Shown here piece after piece: positions 56,279 to 64,000 of a stretch of DNA of 64,000 bases. The notes below the pieces were generated by a model. The model was given only the letters and a program-made list of their open reading frames with translations. It was not told where the DNA came from and ran no database searches. The stretch lies in contig CAKZQC010000002.1 in NCBI GenBank assembly GCA_937139495.1, forward strand, positions 62,001-126,000. The letters are read 5' to 3'. The DNA is from an uncultured Saprospiraceae bacterium (GTDB lineage Bacteria > Bacteroidota > Bacteroidia > Chitinophagales > Saprospiraceae). The position numbers and the translations under genes are program-made. Within the stretch, counting starts at the first letter, position 1; the number at the start of each line of letters is the position of its first letter.

Positions 56279-57678
56279 TACTTTCCAATACAAAAACGAC
56301 TAAAAATACTCCCCAACAAATCGTCCGAGCTGATATTGCCCGTTATCTCTCCGAGATAATGCAAGCAGTGGCGAATGTCCATGGCGAGGAAATCGCCAGT
56401 GATACCGATAGACAAGCCGTGCAGTACCGCATCGAGCGAATCCATCGCATGTTGTAGAGCCTCGTAGTGGCGAGAATTAGAAACAATCGTATCGCCATTA
56501 TGGATATTGCCAGAGGCAACCAAATCGAATAACGCCTCCTGTAGTAGGTCGATATTGAGCTTCTCTTTGGCAGAAATCGTGATGCAATTATGTTTTTCTT
56601 GTAGCTCCGCTAGGTGCGGATCAATCGCAGGATTGCCCAAGGCTTGATATTGATCAAATTTATTGGCAATAACCAAAGTTTTGAGGTTATCTTTTTGGAG
56701 TGTTTCGATATCGGCGAGTACTTCTGTGGGCGTGAGCTGCGTCATATCGTACAGATAAACCAAAATAGCTGATTTGGCGACCTGTTCAAGTGTTTTTTCT
56801 ACCCCAATCGCTTCGATTTGGTCGGTTGCTTGGCGAATACCTGCCGTATCAATAATACGAAAATGAACGCCTTTAATATTGAGCATCTCTTCGATGGTAT
56901 CTCTAGTCGTACCTGCTATTTCCGACACGATAGCACGTTGCTCGTTGAGCAGTGCATTGAGTAGGGTTGATTTGCCTGCGTTGGGTCGCCCCGCAATAAC
57001 CGTAGCGACACCATTTTTGATGGCATTGCCCAACTGAAAAGAATCCAACAGCTTTTTGAGTAGCTTTTGAATTTCGTTGACCAAATCCTTTAGGTCTTGA
57101 CGATTGGCAAACTCTACATCTTCTTCGCCAAAATCCAATTCCAATTCGATAAGACTCGCAAAATGAATCAATTGCTCCCGCAATTGTGCAATAGCATCTG
57201 AAAAACCACCACGCATCTGGTGCATCGCCATTTGGTGAGCCGCTTCCGACTCGGCATTGATTAAGTCAGCTACTGCTTCCGCCTGCGACAAATCCATTTG
57301 ACCATTGAGGAAAGCACGCAACGTGAATTCGCCTTCACGAGCGACTCTAGCCCCTAAGCGAACGAACAACTCAATGAGCTGCTGCTGAATAAATCGAGAA
57401 CCGTGGCAAGATACTTCCACGACATCTTCTTTGGTGTAGGAGTGTGGATTGTGAAACACAGAAATCAAACACTGGTCAATGATTTTTTGGTCCTCGTTGC
57501 GGACATAGCCCAAGTGTATGGTGTGGCTATCGACTTTCGTCAAATCTTTGGATCGGAACACTTGATTGACAATAGTAATAGCGGCATTGCCCGAAAGGCG
57601 AACGACACCAATAGCGCCGCTACCAGAAGGAGTCGCTAAAGCGACAATAGTATCTTGAAGATCAATGTGATTGTACAT
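56278..57678 (-). CDS. mnmE: tRNA uridine-5-carboxymethylaminomethyl GTPase MnmE
   Basis: 466 aa. With MnmG it modifies U34 of several tRNAs. The N-terminal folate domain starts 'TIVALATPSGSGAIGVVRLSG' (in parts). The G domain has 'GRPNAGKSTLLNAL' (G1), 'DTAG' (G3) and 'NKFD' (G4). The C-terminus ends 'FCIGK', the invariant C-I-G-K signature with the catalytic Cys. Full length and intact. Downstream sequence is a repeat that abuts the stop; upstream is the RNase P RNA gene in the same direction. Confidence 0.95.
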   Translation of the reverse strand: MYNHIDLQDTIVALATPSGSGAIGVVRLSGNAAITIVNQVFRSKDLTKVDSHTIHLGYVRNEDQKIIDQCLISVFHNPHSYTKEDVVEVSCHGSRFIQQQLIELFVRLGARVAREGEFTLRAFLNGQMDLSQAEAVADLINAESEAAHQMAMHQMRGGFSDAIAQLREQLIHFASLIELELDFGEEDVEFANRQDLKDLVNEIQKLLKKLLDSFQLGNAIKNGVATVIAGRPNAGKSTLLNALLNEQRAIVSEIAGTTRDTIEEMLNIKGVHFRIIDTAGIRQATDQIEAIGVEKTLEQVAKSAILVYLYDMTQLTPTEVLADIETLQKDNLKTLVIANKFDQYQALGNPAIDPHLAELQEKHNCITISAKEKLNIDLLQEALFDLVASGNIHNGDTIVSNSRHYEALQHAMDSLDAVLHGLSIGITGDFLAMDIRHCLHYLGEITGNISSDDLLGSIFSRFCIGK

Positions 57679-57712
57679 AAATTTAAAAACAGCAGTGTGA
57701 AGTAGGAAAAAT

Positions 57713-58084
57713 ACAATTGCAGACCGATAAGCCGAATCCTGTCTAGTTCTATCATTTATCTAGGCATTGGGTCACCCCAATGCTCTATCTGCCTACCCTC
57801 CAGCACGTGCGCACAACACTTAACGCTGGTTTACATGGCATTTCAACACACAAGGTTTATCCACGCTACTGGTTACCCAATAGAATCGGGTGCTCTTACC
57901 ACTCGTTTTCACCCTTACCTGCCGAAGGCAGGCGGTTATTTTCTGCGACACTTTCTGTTACTTGCTGAGCAAGTACCCACCCGTTAGGTGGTGTGTTGTG
58001 CTGCGTTGTTCGGACTTTCCTCGTTGACTTGCCGTCAATACTAGATTGACCCCAAGCCCCCGCGATAGAATAGCCTGCAATTGT
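57713..58084 (-). ncRNA. rnpB: RNase P RNA, bacterial class A
   Basis: The minus strand contains GAGGAAAGTCCGAACAACGC near the 5' part, the conserved CR-I region, and ACAGGATTCGGCTTATCGGT at the 3' end. The ends pair as helix P1: ACAATTGCAG against CTGCAATTGT, 10 bp, which sets the boundaries. Length about 372 nt, normal for class A. It makes mature tRNA 5' ends and is encoded head-to-tail with mnmE. The open frame at 57780-57968 on the plus strand is a by-product. Confidence 0.93.
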
Positions 58085-58234
58085 GCCACAAATGTACAGT
58101 TATTTTTAAATAAATTGACATTATTGATGTTGAATAGCAGATTGTAGGGTCATAAAAATGAGGAACATAATTTTTGTGCAGAGGCGATACCGCAACTCTG
58201 TGGCTCAAAGCCTTACATTTAGCGATTATTTTTG

Positions 58235-58242
58235 TATGTTTG
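58235..58242 (+). promoter_or_regulatory. TAnnTTTG promoter element
   Basis: TATGTTTG lies 72 bp before the ATG at 58314. Its position rules against the longer frame start at 58158, which would be upstream of the promoter. Confidence 0.5.
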
Positions 58243-58313
58243 TGCCTACTTTTAGTAGCCTTTCGGCTAATACGGTATTGCCGATATTACTTACTATTAT
58301 TGAACATAAAACC

Positions 58314-59723
58314 ATGCAAGACTTAACCTATTGGAAACGAGGATTAATTTTCGCTATTGCAGCGTTGTTGCTCTGTATTGCTGGTTTTTACAATGGCTTT
58401 CCGCTGCATTTTCATGATACTTATTCCTACATCGCTGCTGGATTCAATACCAGCGAAATGGGAAGTCGCCCGATAGGCTACAGTTTTTTTGTACGGCATA
58501 TTAGCCTGCACGAAACGCTTTGGTTGGTCGTGTTTATGCAAGGCGTACTACTCGCCATGTCCATTTGGTTAGGGTTCAAGTATTTGTTTAGAAAGCAGTT
58601 GACCACTGGTCAATTTTTGGCATACATTACCTTGATTACGACCACAACGGCAGTATCTATCCATACGAGCATCATTATGCCCGATATTTTTACGCCGATG
58701 TTGTTGCTCTCTTTCTTGGTGCTGCTATTTGGGCAGGAGATGAGCCGCAAAGACAAGATTATAACCACAATTTTGCTGATGATTAGCTTGACGATGCACA
58801 ACGTGCATTTCTGGATAATTTGTTTGACGCTGTTGTTTGTGGGGGTAGGATTTACGTTCGCAAAAGGGCGTAGTTTTTACCAAAGCATCAATCTTAGCAT
58901 CAAGCGGGTTGCGGTTGTTTTTTTGATAATGATAGGGGGCAATCTTTTGTCTTCGACTTTGAATTTTGCCGTAGGCGGCAATTTTTCGGGTGGTACAGGA
59001 GGCGGTATTTTTCTATTTGCTCGACTGACCGAATTCGGAATTGCACAAGAGTACCTCAAAGAGAATTGCGATAAGCAAGACCTCGCTATCTGCGAGCACT
59101 TTACCGAAAATATGCAGGTAGGCAACTCGTTCTTGTGGGACGGTAATAGTCCACTCTACAAAACAGGCGGTTGGGACAAAGAGGCTCAAGCCTTGTATGG
59201 CAAATTAGCGAAAGATATACTCATGACCCCCAAGCATTTTAAGCAATATTTGATTCGATGTATCGAAGAATCTTTTGTGTGTTTGTCTCGTTTTGAGCTC
59301 AATGAAGGGACGACAAGTGGCGACCGAGATTTTCAATTCAAGGCAATCGAACAATGGTTTCCGCTTTATCATACGAGCTATTGGCAATCTCGCCAAGTAC
59401 ATGATTATTACACCAACGATGTTTTTCAGTTCTCCAATTTATTGCAAAATGGCATCTTAGGTATTAGCTTAATCATACTTTTGGTCGCCTTATTTGATCG
59501 AAAATATATAACTCAGCGACAAGTATTTATTATCGTAATATTATTTGTCTTATTTTACGCCAACTCGTTTGTGTCGGGAGCGGTATCGGGACCTTTTGAA
59601 CGTTACCAAAGCCGTATTTTTTGGTTGCTGACTTTGCCTGCCTTTGCCTTGGTATTGCAATATTGGCAAAAAAAGAAAGAGCCAACACCAACGACTACTA
59701 TTTTAACTACAGAACCAAAATAA
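58314..59723 (+). CDS. Multi-pass membrane protein, possible glycosyltransferase of GT-C type
   Basis: 469 aa from the ATG at 58314. About 9-10 transmembrane helices. The first periplasmic loop reads 'FHDTYSYIAAGF', an acidic His-Asp motif often found in GT-C lipid-linked sugar transferases; this is suggestive only. It directly abuts a family 2 glycosyltransferase gene (no gap), so the pair probably works together in building or exporting a glycan or glycolipid. Confidence 0.6.
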   Translation: MQDLTYWKRGLIFAIAALLLCIAGFYNGFPLHFHDTYSYIAAGFNTSEMGSRPIGYSFFVRHISLHETLWLVVFMQGVLLAMSIWLGFKYLFRKQLTTGQFLAYITLITTTTAVSIHTSIIMPDIFTPMLLLSFLVLLFGQEMSRKDKIITTILLMISLTMHNVHFWIICLTLLFVGVGFTFAKGRSFYQSINLSIKRVAVVFLIMIGGNLLSSTLNFAVGGNFSGGTGGGIFLFARLTEFGIAQEYLKENCDKQDLAICEHFTENMQVGNSFLWDGNSPLYKTGGWDKEAQALYGKLAKDILMTPKHFKQYLIRCIEESFVCLSRFELNEGTTSGDRDFQFKAIEQWFPLYHTSYWQSRQVHDYYTNDVFQFSNLLQNGILGISLIILLVALFDRKYITQRQVFIIVILFVLFYANSFVSGAVSGPFERYQSRIFWLLTLPAFALVLQYWQKKKEPTPTTTILTTEPK

Positions 59724-60893
59724 ATGACCACGATGTCTGACCAGAATATAGAACTAACGGTATTGATGCCCTGCTTGAATGAAGCTTTGACATTGGGTAC
59801 TTGTATCAAAAAAGCACAAAAGTGCATGGCCGAAAATGGGATTGTGGGCGAAGTTGTCATTGGTGACAATGGTAGTACCGATGGTTCTATCGAAATAGCC
59901 GAATCGCTAGGGGCTAGAGTTGTCCGCATACCTCAACGAGGTTATGGTAGTGCCTTGATTGGTGGTATCAACGCCGCCAAAGGCAAATATATCATGATGG
60001 GGGATTCTGATGATAGCTACGATTTTTTGGGCTTGATGCCTTATATGGAAAAGCTGCGAGGAGGATACGATCTCGTGATGGGCAACCGATTTAAGGGCGG
60101 AATAGAGAAAGGAGCGATGCCACCGCTGCACCGCTACTTAGGCAACCCTGTGTTATCTTTTATAGGGCGTTTATTTTTCAATACCAAGATTAGAGATTTT
60201 CACTGCGGTCTTCGAGGGTTCAATAGAGAACGTATGTTGAGCATCAATCTGGAATGCTCAGGAATGGAGTTTGCTTCCGAAATGGTGGTCAAATCTATCC
60301 TCAATGATTTCAAAATAACAGAAGTGGCTACGACACTTGCCAAAGATGGGCGAGACCGTGCGCCACACCTCAATACTTGGACAGATGGCTGGCGCCACTT
60401 GCGCTTTTTGCTGTTGTACAGTCCAGCTTGGTTGTTTTTGTACCCCGGTATTTTTCTATTTTTGATAGGATTGATCGTATCGGTAGTTTTGTTGATACAG
60501 CCGATACAAATAGGAGCGATAGAGCTAGATGTGCATACGATGATATATAGTGCTGCTAGTACACTGGTGGGCATGCAGTTTATTTTCTTTTTCATTTTCT
60601 CGAAGCTGTACGCCAATATGAATGGCTTATTACCGAAAGGCAAACTCTATCAGCGCTACCAACGGAGCTTCTCGCTAGAGAAAGGACTTTTGTTGGGCGT
60701 TGGGACGATATTGGCTGGCATTATATTGTCGATTGTGGCTTGGTGGAGCTGGAAAGAAGTCAGCTATGGCAATCTGGCACCGAGAGAAACACTACGAACA
60801 GTGATACCTGCTATCTTCTTAATTTTGGGAGGGGTACAGCTCGTACAAAGTAGTTTTTTGATTTCTGTATTGGAGATGAAAAAGAAAGTATAG
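59724..60893 (+). CDS. Family 2 glycosyltransferase, dolichol-phosphate mannosyltransferase-like
   Basis: 389 aa. GT-A domain in residues 1-230: 'TVLMPCLNEALTLGTCI', 'IGDNGSTDGS', 'MMGDSDDSYDF' with the DxD metal site, and 'VMGNRFKGGI'. A C-terminal pair or more of transmembrane helices (about 235-265, 275-300, 325-345, 360-385) anchors it. It likely moves a sugar from a nucleotide donor to polyprenyl phosphate. Start ATG at 59724 follows the stop of the membrane protein without a gap. Confidence 0.88.
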   Translation: MTTMSDQNIELTVLMPCLNEALTLGTCIKKAQKCMAENGIVGEVVIGDNGSTDGSIEIAESLGARVVRIPQRGYGSALIGGINAAKGKYIMMGDSDDSYDFLGLMPYMEKLRGGYDLVMGNRFKGGIEKGAMPPLHRYLGNPVLSFIGRLFFNTKIRDFHCGLRGFNRERMLSINLECSGMEFASEMVVKSILNDFKITEVATTLAKDGRDRAPHLNTWTDGWRHLRFLLLYSPAWLFLYPGIFLFLIGLIVSVVLLIQPIQIGAIELDVHTMIYSAASTLVGMQFIFFFIFSKLYANMNGLLPKGKLYQRYQRSFSLEKGLLLGVGTILAGIILSIVAWWSWKEVSYGNLAPRETLRTVIPAIFLILGGVQLVQSSFLISVLEMKKKV

Positions 60894-60983
60894 AAAGTTA
60901 GAACAATTCTAAATAGTGGGACTATTAAAGACTAGCATTGCATAAGTGCCGTAGTTAAAGTATTTTGTGTCCCATAAGAACAA

Positions 60984-61166
60984 TGAAATCATGCGATTGG
61001 GTAAGGAAAATGAAGCCTTATTTTGTAGCATGATTTCACCACACATAAACAAAACGTTTATTTTTCAGCGAAAAATCGTTGGATATTATGGATGTCTATT
61101 AATGGAATAGATGTCCTTTGTTAGTCAGGCTCATTTTTTTGGTCAATAGTTTTAGTTATTGACCAA
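60984..61166 (+). promoter_or_regulatory. Structured leader upstream of sdhC
   Basis: Within the 390-bp gap: TGAAATCATGC (60984-60994) pairs perfectly with GCATGATTTCA (61028-61038), 11 bp, with TAAGG/CCTTA nested inside. TTGGTCAATA (61139-61148) pairs perfectly with TATTGACCAA (61157-61166), 10 bp, 8-nt loop. An imperfect arm pair also occurs at about 61089-61114. No T run follows, so these are not simple terminators. No canonical promoter was found. Confidence 0.55.
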
Positions 61167-61283
61167 GAGATAGCAAAAAGATGGCAAGGGAACGAACTTC
61201 CATTTTGTGATTTTCTTTAATTGAAAATGACTTTTGGTAGTCAAATAGACGGAACTAATTCAAAACTAAAAGATATTAACACT

Positions 61284-61994
61284 ATGAAGTGGATTACTAA
61301 TTTTTTGTTGTCTTCTATAGGCAAAAAACTTATTATGAGTCTGACAGGGCTCTTTCTCTGCCTGTTTCTGATCGTACACATGATCGGTAACCTACAATTG
61401 TTTGCAGGCTTACCAGCATTTGGAGGAGATGAAGGCGAAGCGTTCAACACCTATGCGTACATGATGACGCACAACCCATTGATTAAGATAATCTCGTATG
61501 GTAATTACTTTTTCATCTTGTTACATGCGGTACAGGGGATTTTGATTACGATGCAAAACAGAAAAGCAAAAGGTGGCAAATATCAAGGAAGCGAAACTGC
61601 CAAAACAGAAGCTAAAGTTGCTTCTCGTAATATGGCGTATTTAGGTATTTTGATTTTGGCGTTCATTGGTCTGCACATGTGGCAATTTTGGGCACACATG
61701 CACTTCTTCGAAATGGACCAAGTAAAGTATGCAAGTATGGGTGAGCCTATCAAAGATTTGTATAGCCTAGTGGCAGAAGCATTTAAAGCAGAATGGGTAG
61801 TTATCTTCTATTTGATTTCGTTGATTGGTTTATCTATGCACTTGATGCACGGATTTTGGTCTGCATTCCAGTCAATGGGACTCAATAACCAAAAATACTC
61901 TACAATCATCAGAGGAGCAGCAATGGGTTTTGCCATACTCGTTCCTTTGGGTTTTGCGAGCATGCCGATTGTGTTCTACGCTCTGAGTAAGTAA
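61284..61994 (+). CDS. sdhC: Succinate dehydrogenase cytochrome b558 subunit
   Basis: 236 aa from the ATG at 61284; the longer frame at 61221 adds a non-hydrophobic leader. Five transmembrane helices, starting 'SSIGKKLIMSLTGLFLCLFLIVHMIGNL' (in parts). Histidines in helices ('HMIGNL', 'LLHAVQGI', 'LIGLSMHLMHG') are the likely haem b ligands. It anchors the SdhAB head to the inner membrane and passes electrons to menaquinone. sdhA follows after 91 bp. Confidence 0.92.
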   Translation: MKWITNFLLSSIGKKLIMSLTGLFLCLFLIVHMIGNLQLFAGLPAFGGDEGEAFNTYAYMMTHNPLIKIISYGNYFFILLHAVQGILITMQNRKAKGGKYQGSETAKTEAKVASRNMAYLGILILAFIGLHMWQFWAHMHFFEMDQVKYASMGEPIKDLYSLVAEAFKAEWVVIFYLISLIGLSMHLMHGFWSAFQSMGLNNQKYSTIIRGAAMGFAILVPLGFASMPIVFYALSK

Positions 61995-62085
61995 GAGGTT
62001 TAAGTAGTAGTCGATTCGACTCAACTAATCTTTTTTTACTTTGTTATAATTAATATTAGAAAATCTTAAAATACACCATATATAT

Positions 62086-64000
62086 ATGAGTACATTAGAT
62101 TCTAAAGTGCCAGCAGGAGAATTGGCAGAAAAGTGGGTACAATACAAATCCACGATGCCTTTAGTAGCTCCTAACAACAAAAGAAATATTGAAGTGATTA
62201 TAGTTGGTACAGGTCTAGCAGGTGCTTCGGCAGCGGCTACACTTGGCGAACTGGGTTACAAAGTTAAAGCTTTTTGCTTTCATGATAGTCCACGTCGAGC
62301 ACACTCGATAGCGGCACAAGGTGGTATCAATGCTGCCAAAAATTATCAGAATGATGGAGATAGTGTTTTCCGTCTTTTTTATGATACCATCAAGGGTGGT
62401 GATTACCGCTCACGTGAAGCGAACGTTCACCGTCTAGCAGAAGTATCTGCGGATATTATTGACCAATGTGTGGCACAAGGTGTCCCTTTCGCCAGAGAAT
62501 ATGGAGGAACATTGACCAACCGCTCGTTTGGTGGGGTGCAAGTATCTCGTACGTTCTATGCAAGAGGACAAACTGGACAGCAGCTATTGATAGGTGCTTA
62601 TAGTGCTTTGTCTCGTCAAGTATCTCTCGGTAACGTAGAAATGTATAGCCGTCACGAAATGCTCGATTTAGTAGTAGTAGGTGGCAAAGCAAGAGGTATT
62701 ATTGCACGTAACTTATTGACAGGTGAATTGACGCGCTTTGGTGCACACTGTGTCGTATTGGGAACAGGTGGATATGGCAACGTATTTTACTTATCAACCA
62801 ATGCAATGGGCTCGAATACATCAGCTGCTTGGGTCGCACACAAACGTGGTGCATACTTCGCAAATCCTTGTTACTGCCAGATTCACCCAACTTGTATTCC
62901 TGTATCAGGAGACTATCAATCTAAATTGACCTTGATGTCGGAGTCGCTCCGTAATGATGGTCGTGTTTGGGTGCCTAAACACATGGATGATGTCAAAGCA
63001 CTTCGTGCAGGTACCAAAAAACCAATTGACTTAAAAGAAGAAGATAGAGATTATTACTTAGAGCGCATTTACCCTGCGTTTGGTAACTTGGTACCTCGTG
63101 ATGTAGCATCTCGTGCCGCTAAATATCGTTGTGATGATGGATACGGTGTGGGGACTACTGGATTAGCTGTTTTTCTAGATTTTGCTGCCGCAATTGAGCG
63201 TTATGGCAAATCAGCGGCTATTTCTCAAGGTATGCCGAATGCCGATAAAGTAACGATTACTAAACTTGGTAAAGAGGTAGTCGAAGCGAAGTACGGCAAC
63301 TTGTTTGAGATGTACGAAAAGATTACAGGAGAAGATCCTTACAAAACGCCAATGCGTATTTTCCCAGCTGTTCACTATACGATGGGCGGTATTTGGGTAG
63401 ATTATAATTTAGAAACAACTATACCTGGATTATTCGCCACAGGTGAAGCGAACTTCTCTGACCACGGAGCCAACAGGCTAGGAGCTTCTGCTCTAATGCA
63501 AGGTTTGGCAGATGGTTATTTTGTATTGCCTTACACCATTGGTGATTTCTTGAGCAAAGAAATTCGTACACCAATGATCACGACGGATTCTCCTGAATTT
63601 GCGGAAGCAGAACAGAATGTACAAGGTAGAATCAACGAACTACTAGCCGTAAACGGTACTCGTGCAGTCGAATCTTACCACCGTGAACTAGGAGTAGATA
63701 TCATGTGGGAATACTGTGGTATGTCCCGTAATGCAGAAGGGCTAAGATTGGCTCGTACCAAAATACAAGCATTGCGCAAAGATTTCTGGAAGAATGTATA
63801 TGTACCACATACTGACAAAGAAGGTATAGAATTTAATCCAGAGCTAGAGAAAGCACTACGTGTAGCAGACTTTTTTGAATTGGCAGAATTGATGGTAGTA
63901 GATGCACTTGACCGTGAAGAGTCTTGTGGTGGTCACTTCCGTGAAGAACACGCTACGGCAGAAGGAGAAGCAAAACGTAATGATGAAGATTTTACTTATG
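62086..64000 (+). CDS. sdhA: Succinate dehydrogenase flavoprotein subunit, cut by the right edge
   Basis: The frame is open from ATG 62086 to the window end (638 codons visible; the family is about 650-670). FAD motif '[14 protein letters not shown]' is about residue 37. The covalent-FAD His is in '[15 protein letters not shown]' (about residue 73). 'HPTCIP' and '[20 protein letters not shown]' (in parts) match the B. subtilis/Bacteroidota type. It oxidises succinate to fumarate and feeds the membrane anchor. The iron-sulfur subunit sdhB is expected next, outside the window. Confidence 0.95.
   Translation, partial: MSTLDSKVPAGELAEKWVQYKSTMPLVAPNNKRNIEVIIVGTGLAGASAAATLGELGYKVKAFCFHDSPRRAHSIAAQGGINAAKNYQNDGDSVFRLFYDTIKGGDYRSREANVHRLAEVSADIIDQCVAQGVPFAREYGGTLTNRSFGGVQVSRTFYARGQTGQQLLIGAYSALSRQVSLGNVEMYSRHEMLDLVVVGGKARGIIARNLLTGELTRFGAHCVVLGTGGYGNVFYLSTNAMGSNTSAAWVAHKRGAYFANPCYCQIHPTCIPVSGDYQSKLTLMSESLRNDGRVWVPKHMDDVKALRAGTKKPIDLKEEDRDYYLERIYPAFGNLVPRDVASRAAKYRCDDGYGVGTTGLAVFLDFAAAIERYGKSAAISQGMPNADKVTITKLGKEVVEAKYGNLFEMYEKITGEDPYKTPMRIFPAVHYTMGGIWVDYNLETTIPGLFATGEANFSDHGANRLGASALMQGLADGYFVLPYTIGDFLSKEIRTPMITTDSPEFAEAEQNVQGRINELLAVNGTRAVESYHRELGVDIMWEYCGMSRNAEGLRLARTKIQALRKDFWKNVYVPHTDKEGIEFNPELEKALRVADFFELAELMVVDALDREESCGGHFREEHATAEGEAKRNDEDFTY

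Noticed and set aside
57780..57968. Open frame of 62 codons on the plus strand
   Set aside because: It lies on the complement of the RNase P RNA gene, whose conserved regions and P1 helix are clear.

Overview
The window is about 64 kb of a Bacteroidota chromosome, most like the Saprospiria or a related marine or filamentous group; the exact genus cannot be read from the sequence. The evidence is the promoter form TAnnTTTG ahead of many genes, type IX secretion (T9SS) C-terminal tails ('YPNP...GxY') on exported proteins, ExbB/ExbD/TonB clusters, a monomeric isocitrate dehydrogenase, the succinate dehydrogenase cytochrome b558 plus flavoprotein pair, and GxxExxY and TIGR03643 family proteins. 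Most of the window looks around 40% GC by eye. The stretch 3.3-6.6 kb is clearly more AT-rich.

Layout. 0-3.3 kb: a partial lipoprotein and icd with a strong terminator. 3.3-6.6 kb: an AT-rich, two-gene cassette on the minus strand holding a long prokaryotic Argonaute that lacks its catalytic residues and a partner with a PD-(D/E)XK-like motif. The cassette is bracketed by two identical 42-bp copies of the icd terminator. 6.7-17.8 kb: a membrane protein, a TPR-CHAT protein, recG, small membrane proteins, a CpcT/CpeT-like lipoprotein, a PepSY-like protein, a T9SS beta-helix protein and a UDP-sugar epimerase. 17.8-25.6 kb: a flavin monooxygenase, an SDR, a SulP transporter, a small protein and a penicillin acylase family enzyme. 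25.7-30.2 kb: an ExbB-ExbD-ExbD-TonB operon and a second TonB-domain protein. 30.3-35.3 kb: a DASH cryptochrome, YjbQ, CcmF and a CxxxY-type CcmE. 35.4-44.9 kb: T9SS proteins, an LRR protein, an ABC exporter, a TPR protein and a histone-deacetylase-like protein. 45.0-49.6 kb: a four-gene photolyase/cryptochrome operon. 49.7-53.0 kb: an unknown protein and a TerD-domain protein. 53.0-56.3 kb: an accessory segment between direct repeats, with tRNA-like fragments, a small coupled operon and a GxxExxY gene. 56.3-64 kb: mnmE, RNase P RNA, a membrane protein with a glycosyltransferase, and sdhC-sdhA running off the right edge.

Two items stand out. The first is the Argonaute cassette, which looks like an abortive-infection type defence pair inserted at a terminator. 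The second is a tRNA-like locus at 53306-53377. Its 3' half lies upstream of its 5' half, yet acceptor, D, anticodon and T stems can all be formed, as in a circularly permuted tRNA. Other accessory signals are four photolyase/cryptochrome family genes in one window, a 71-bp direct repeat flanking the 53-56 kb segment, and a structured leader before sdhC.

All calls come from reading the sequence. No database search was run, so family names rest on recognised motifs.
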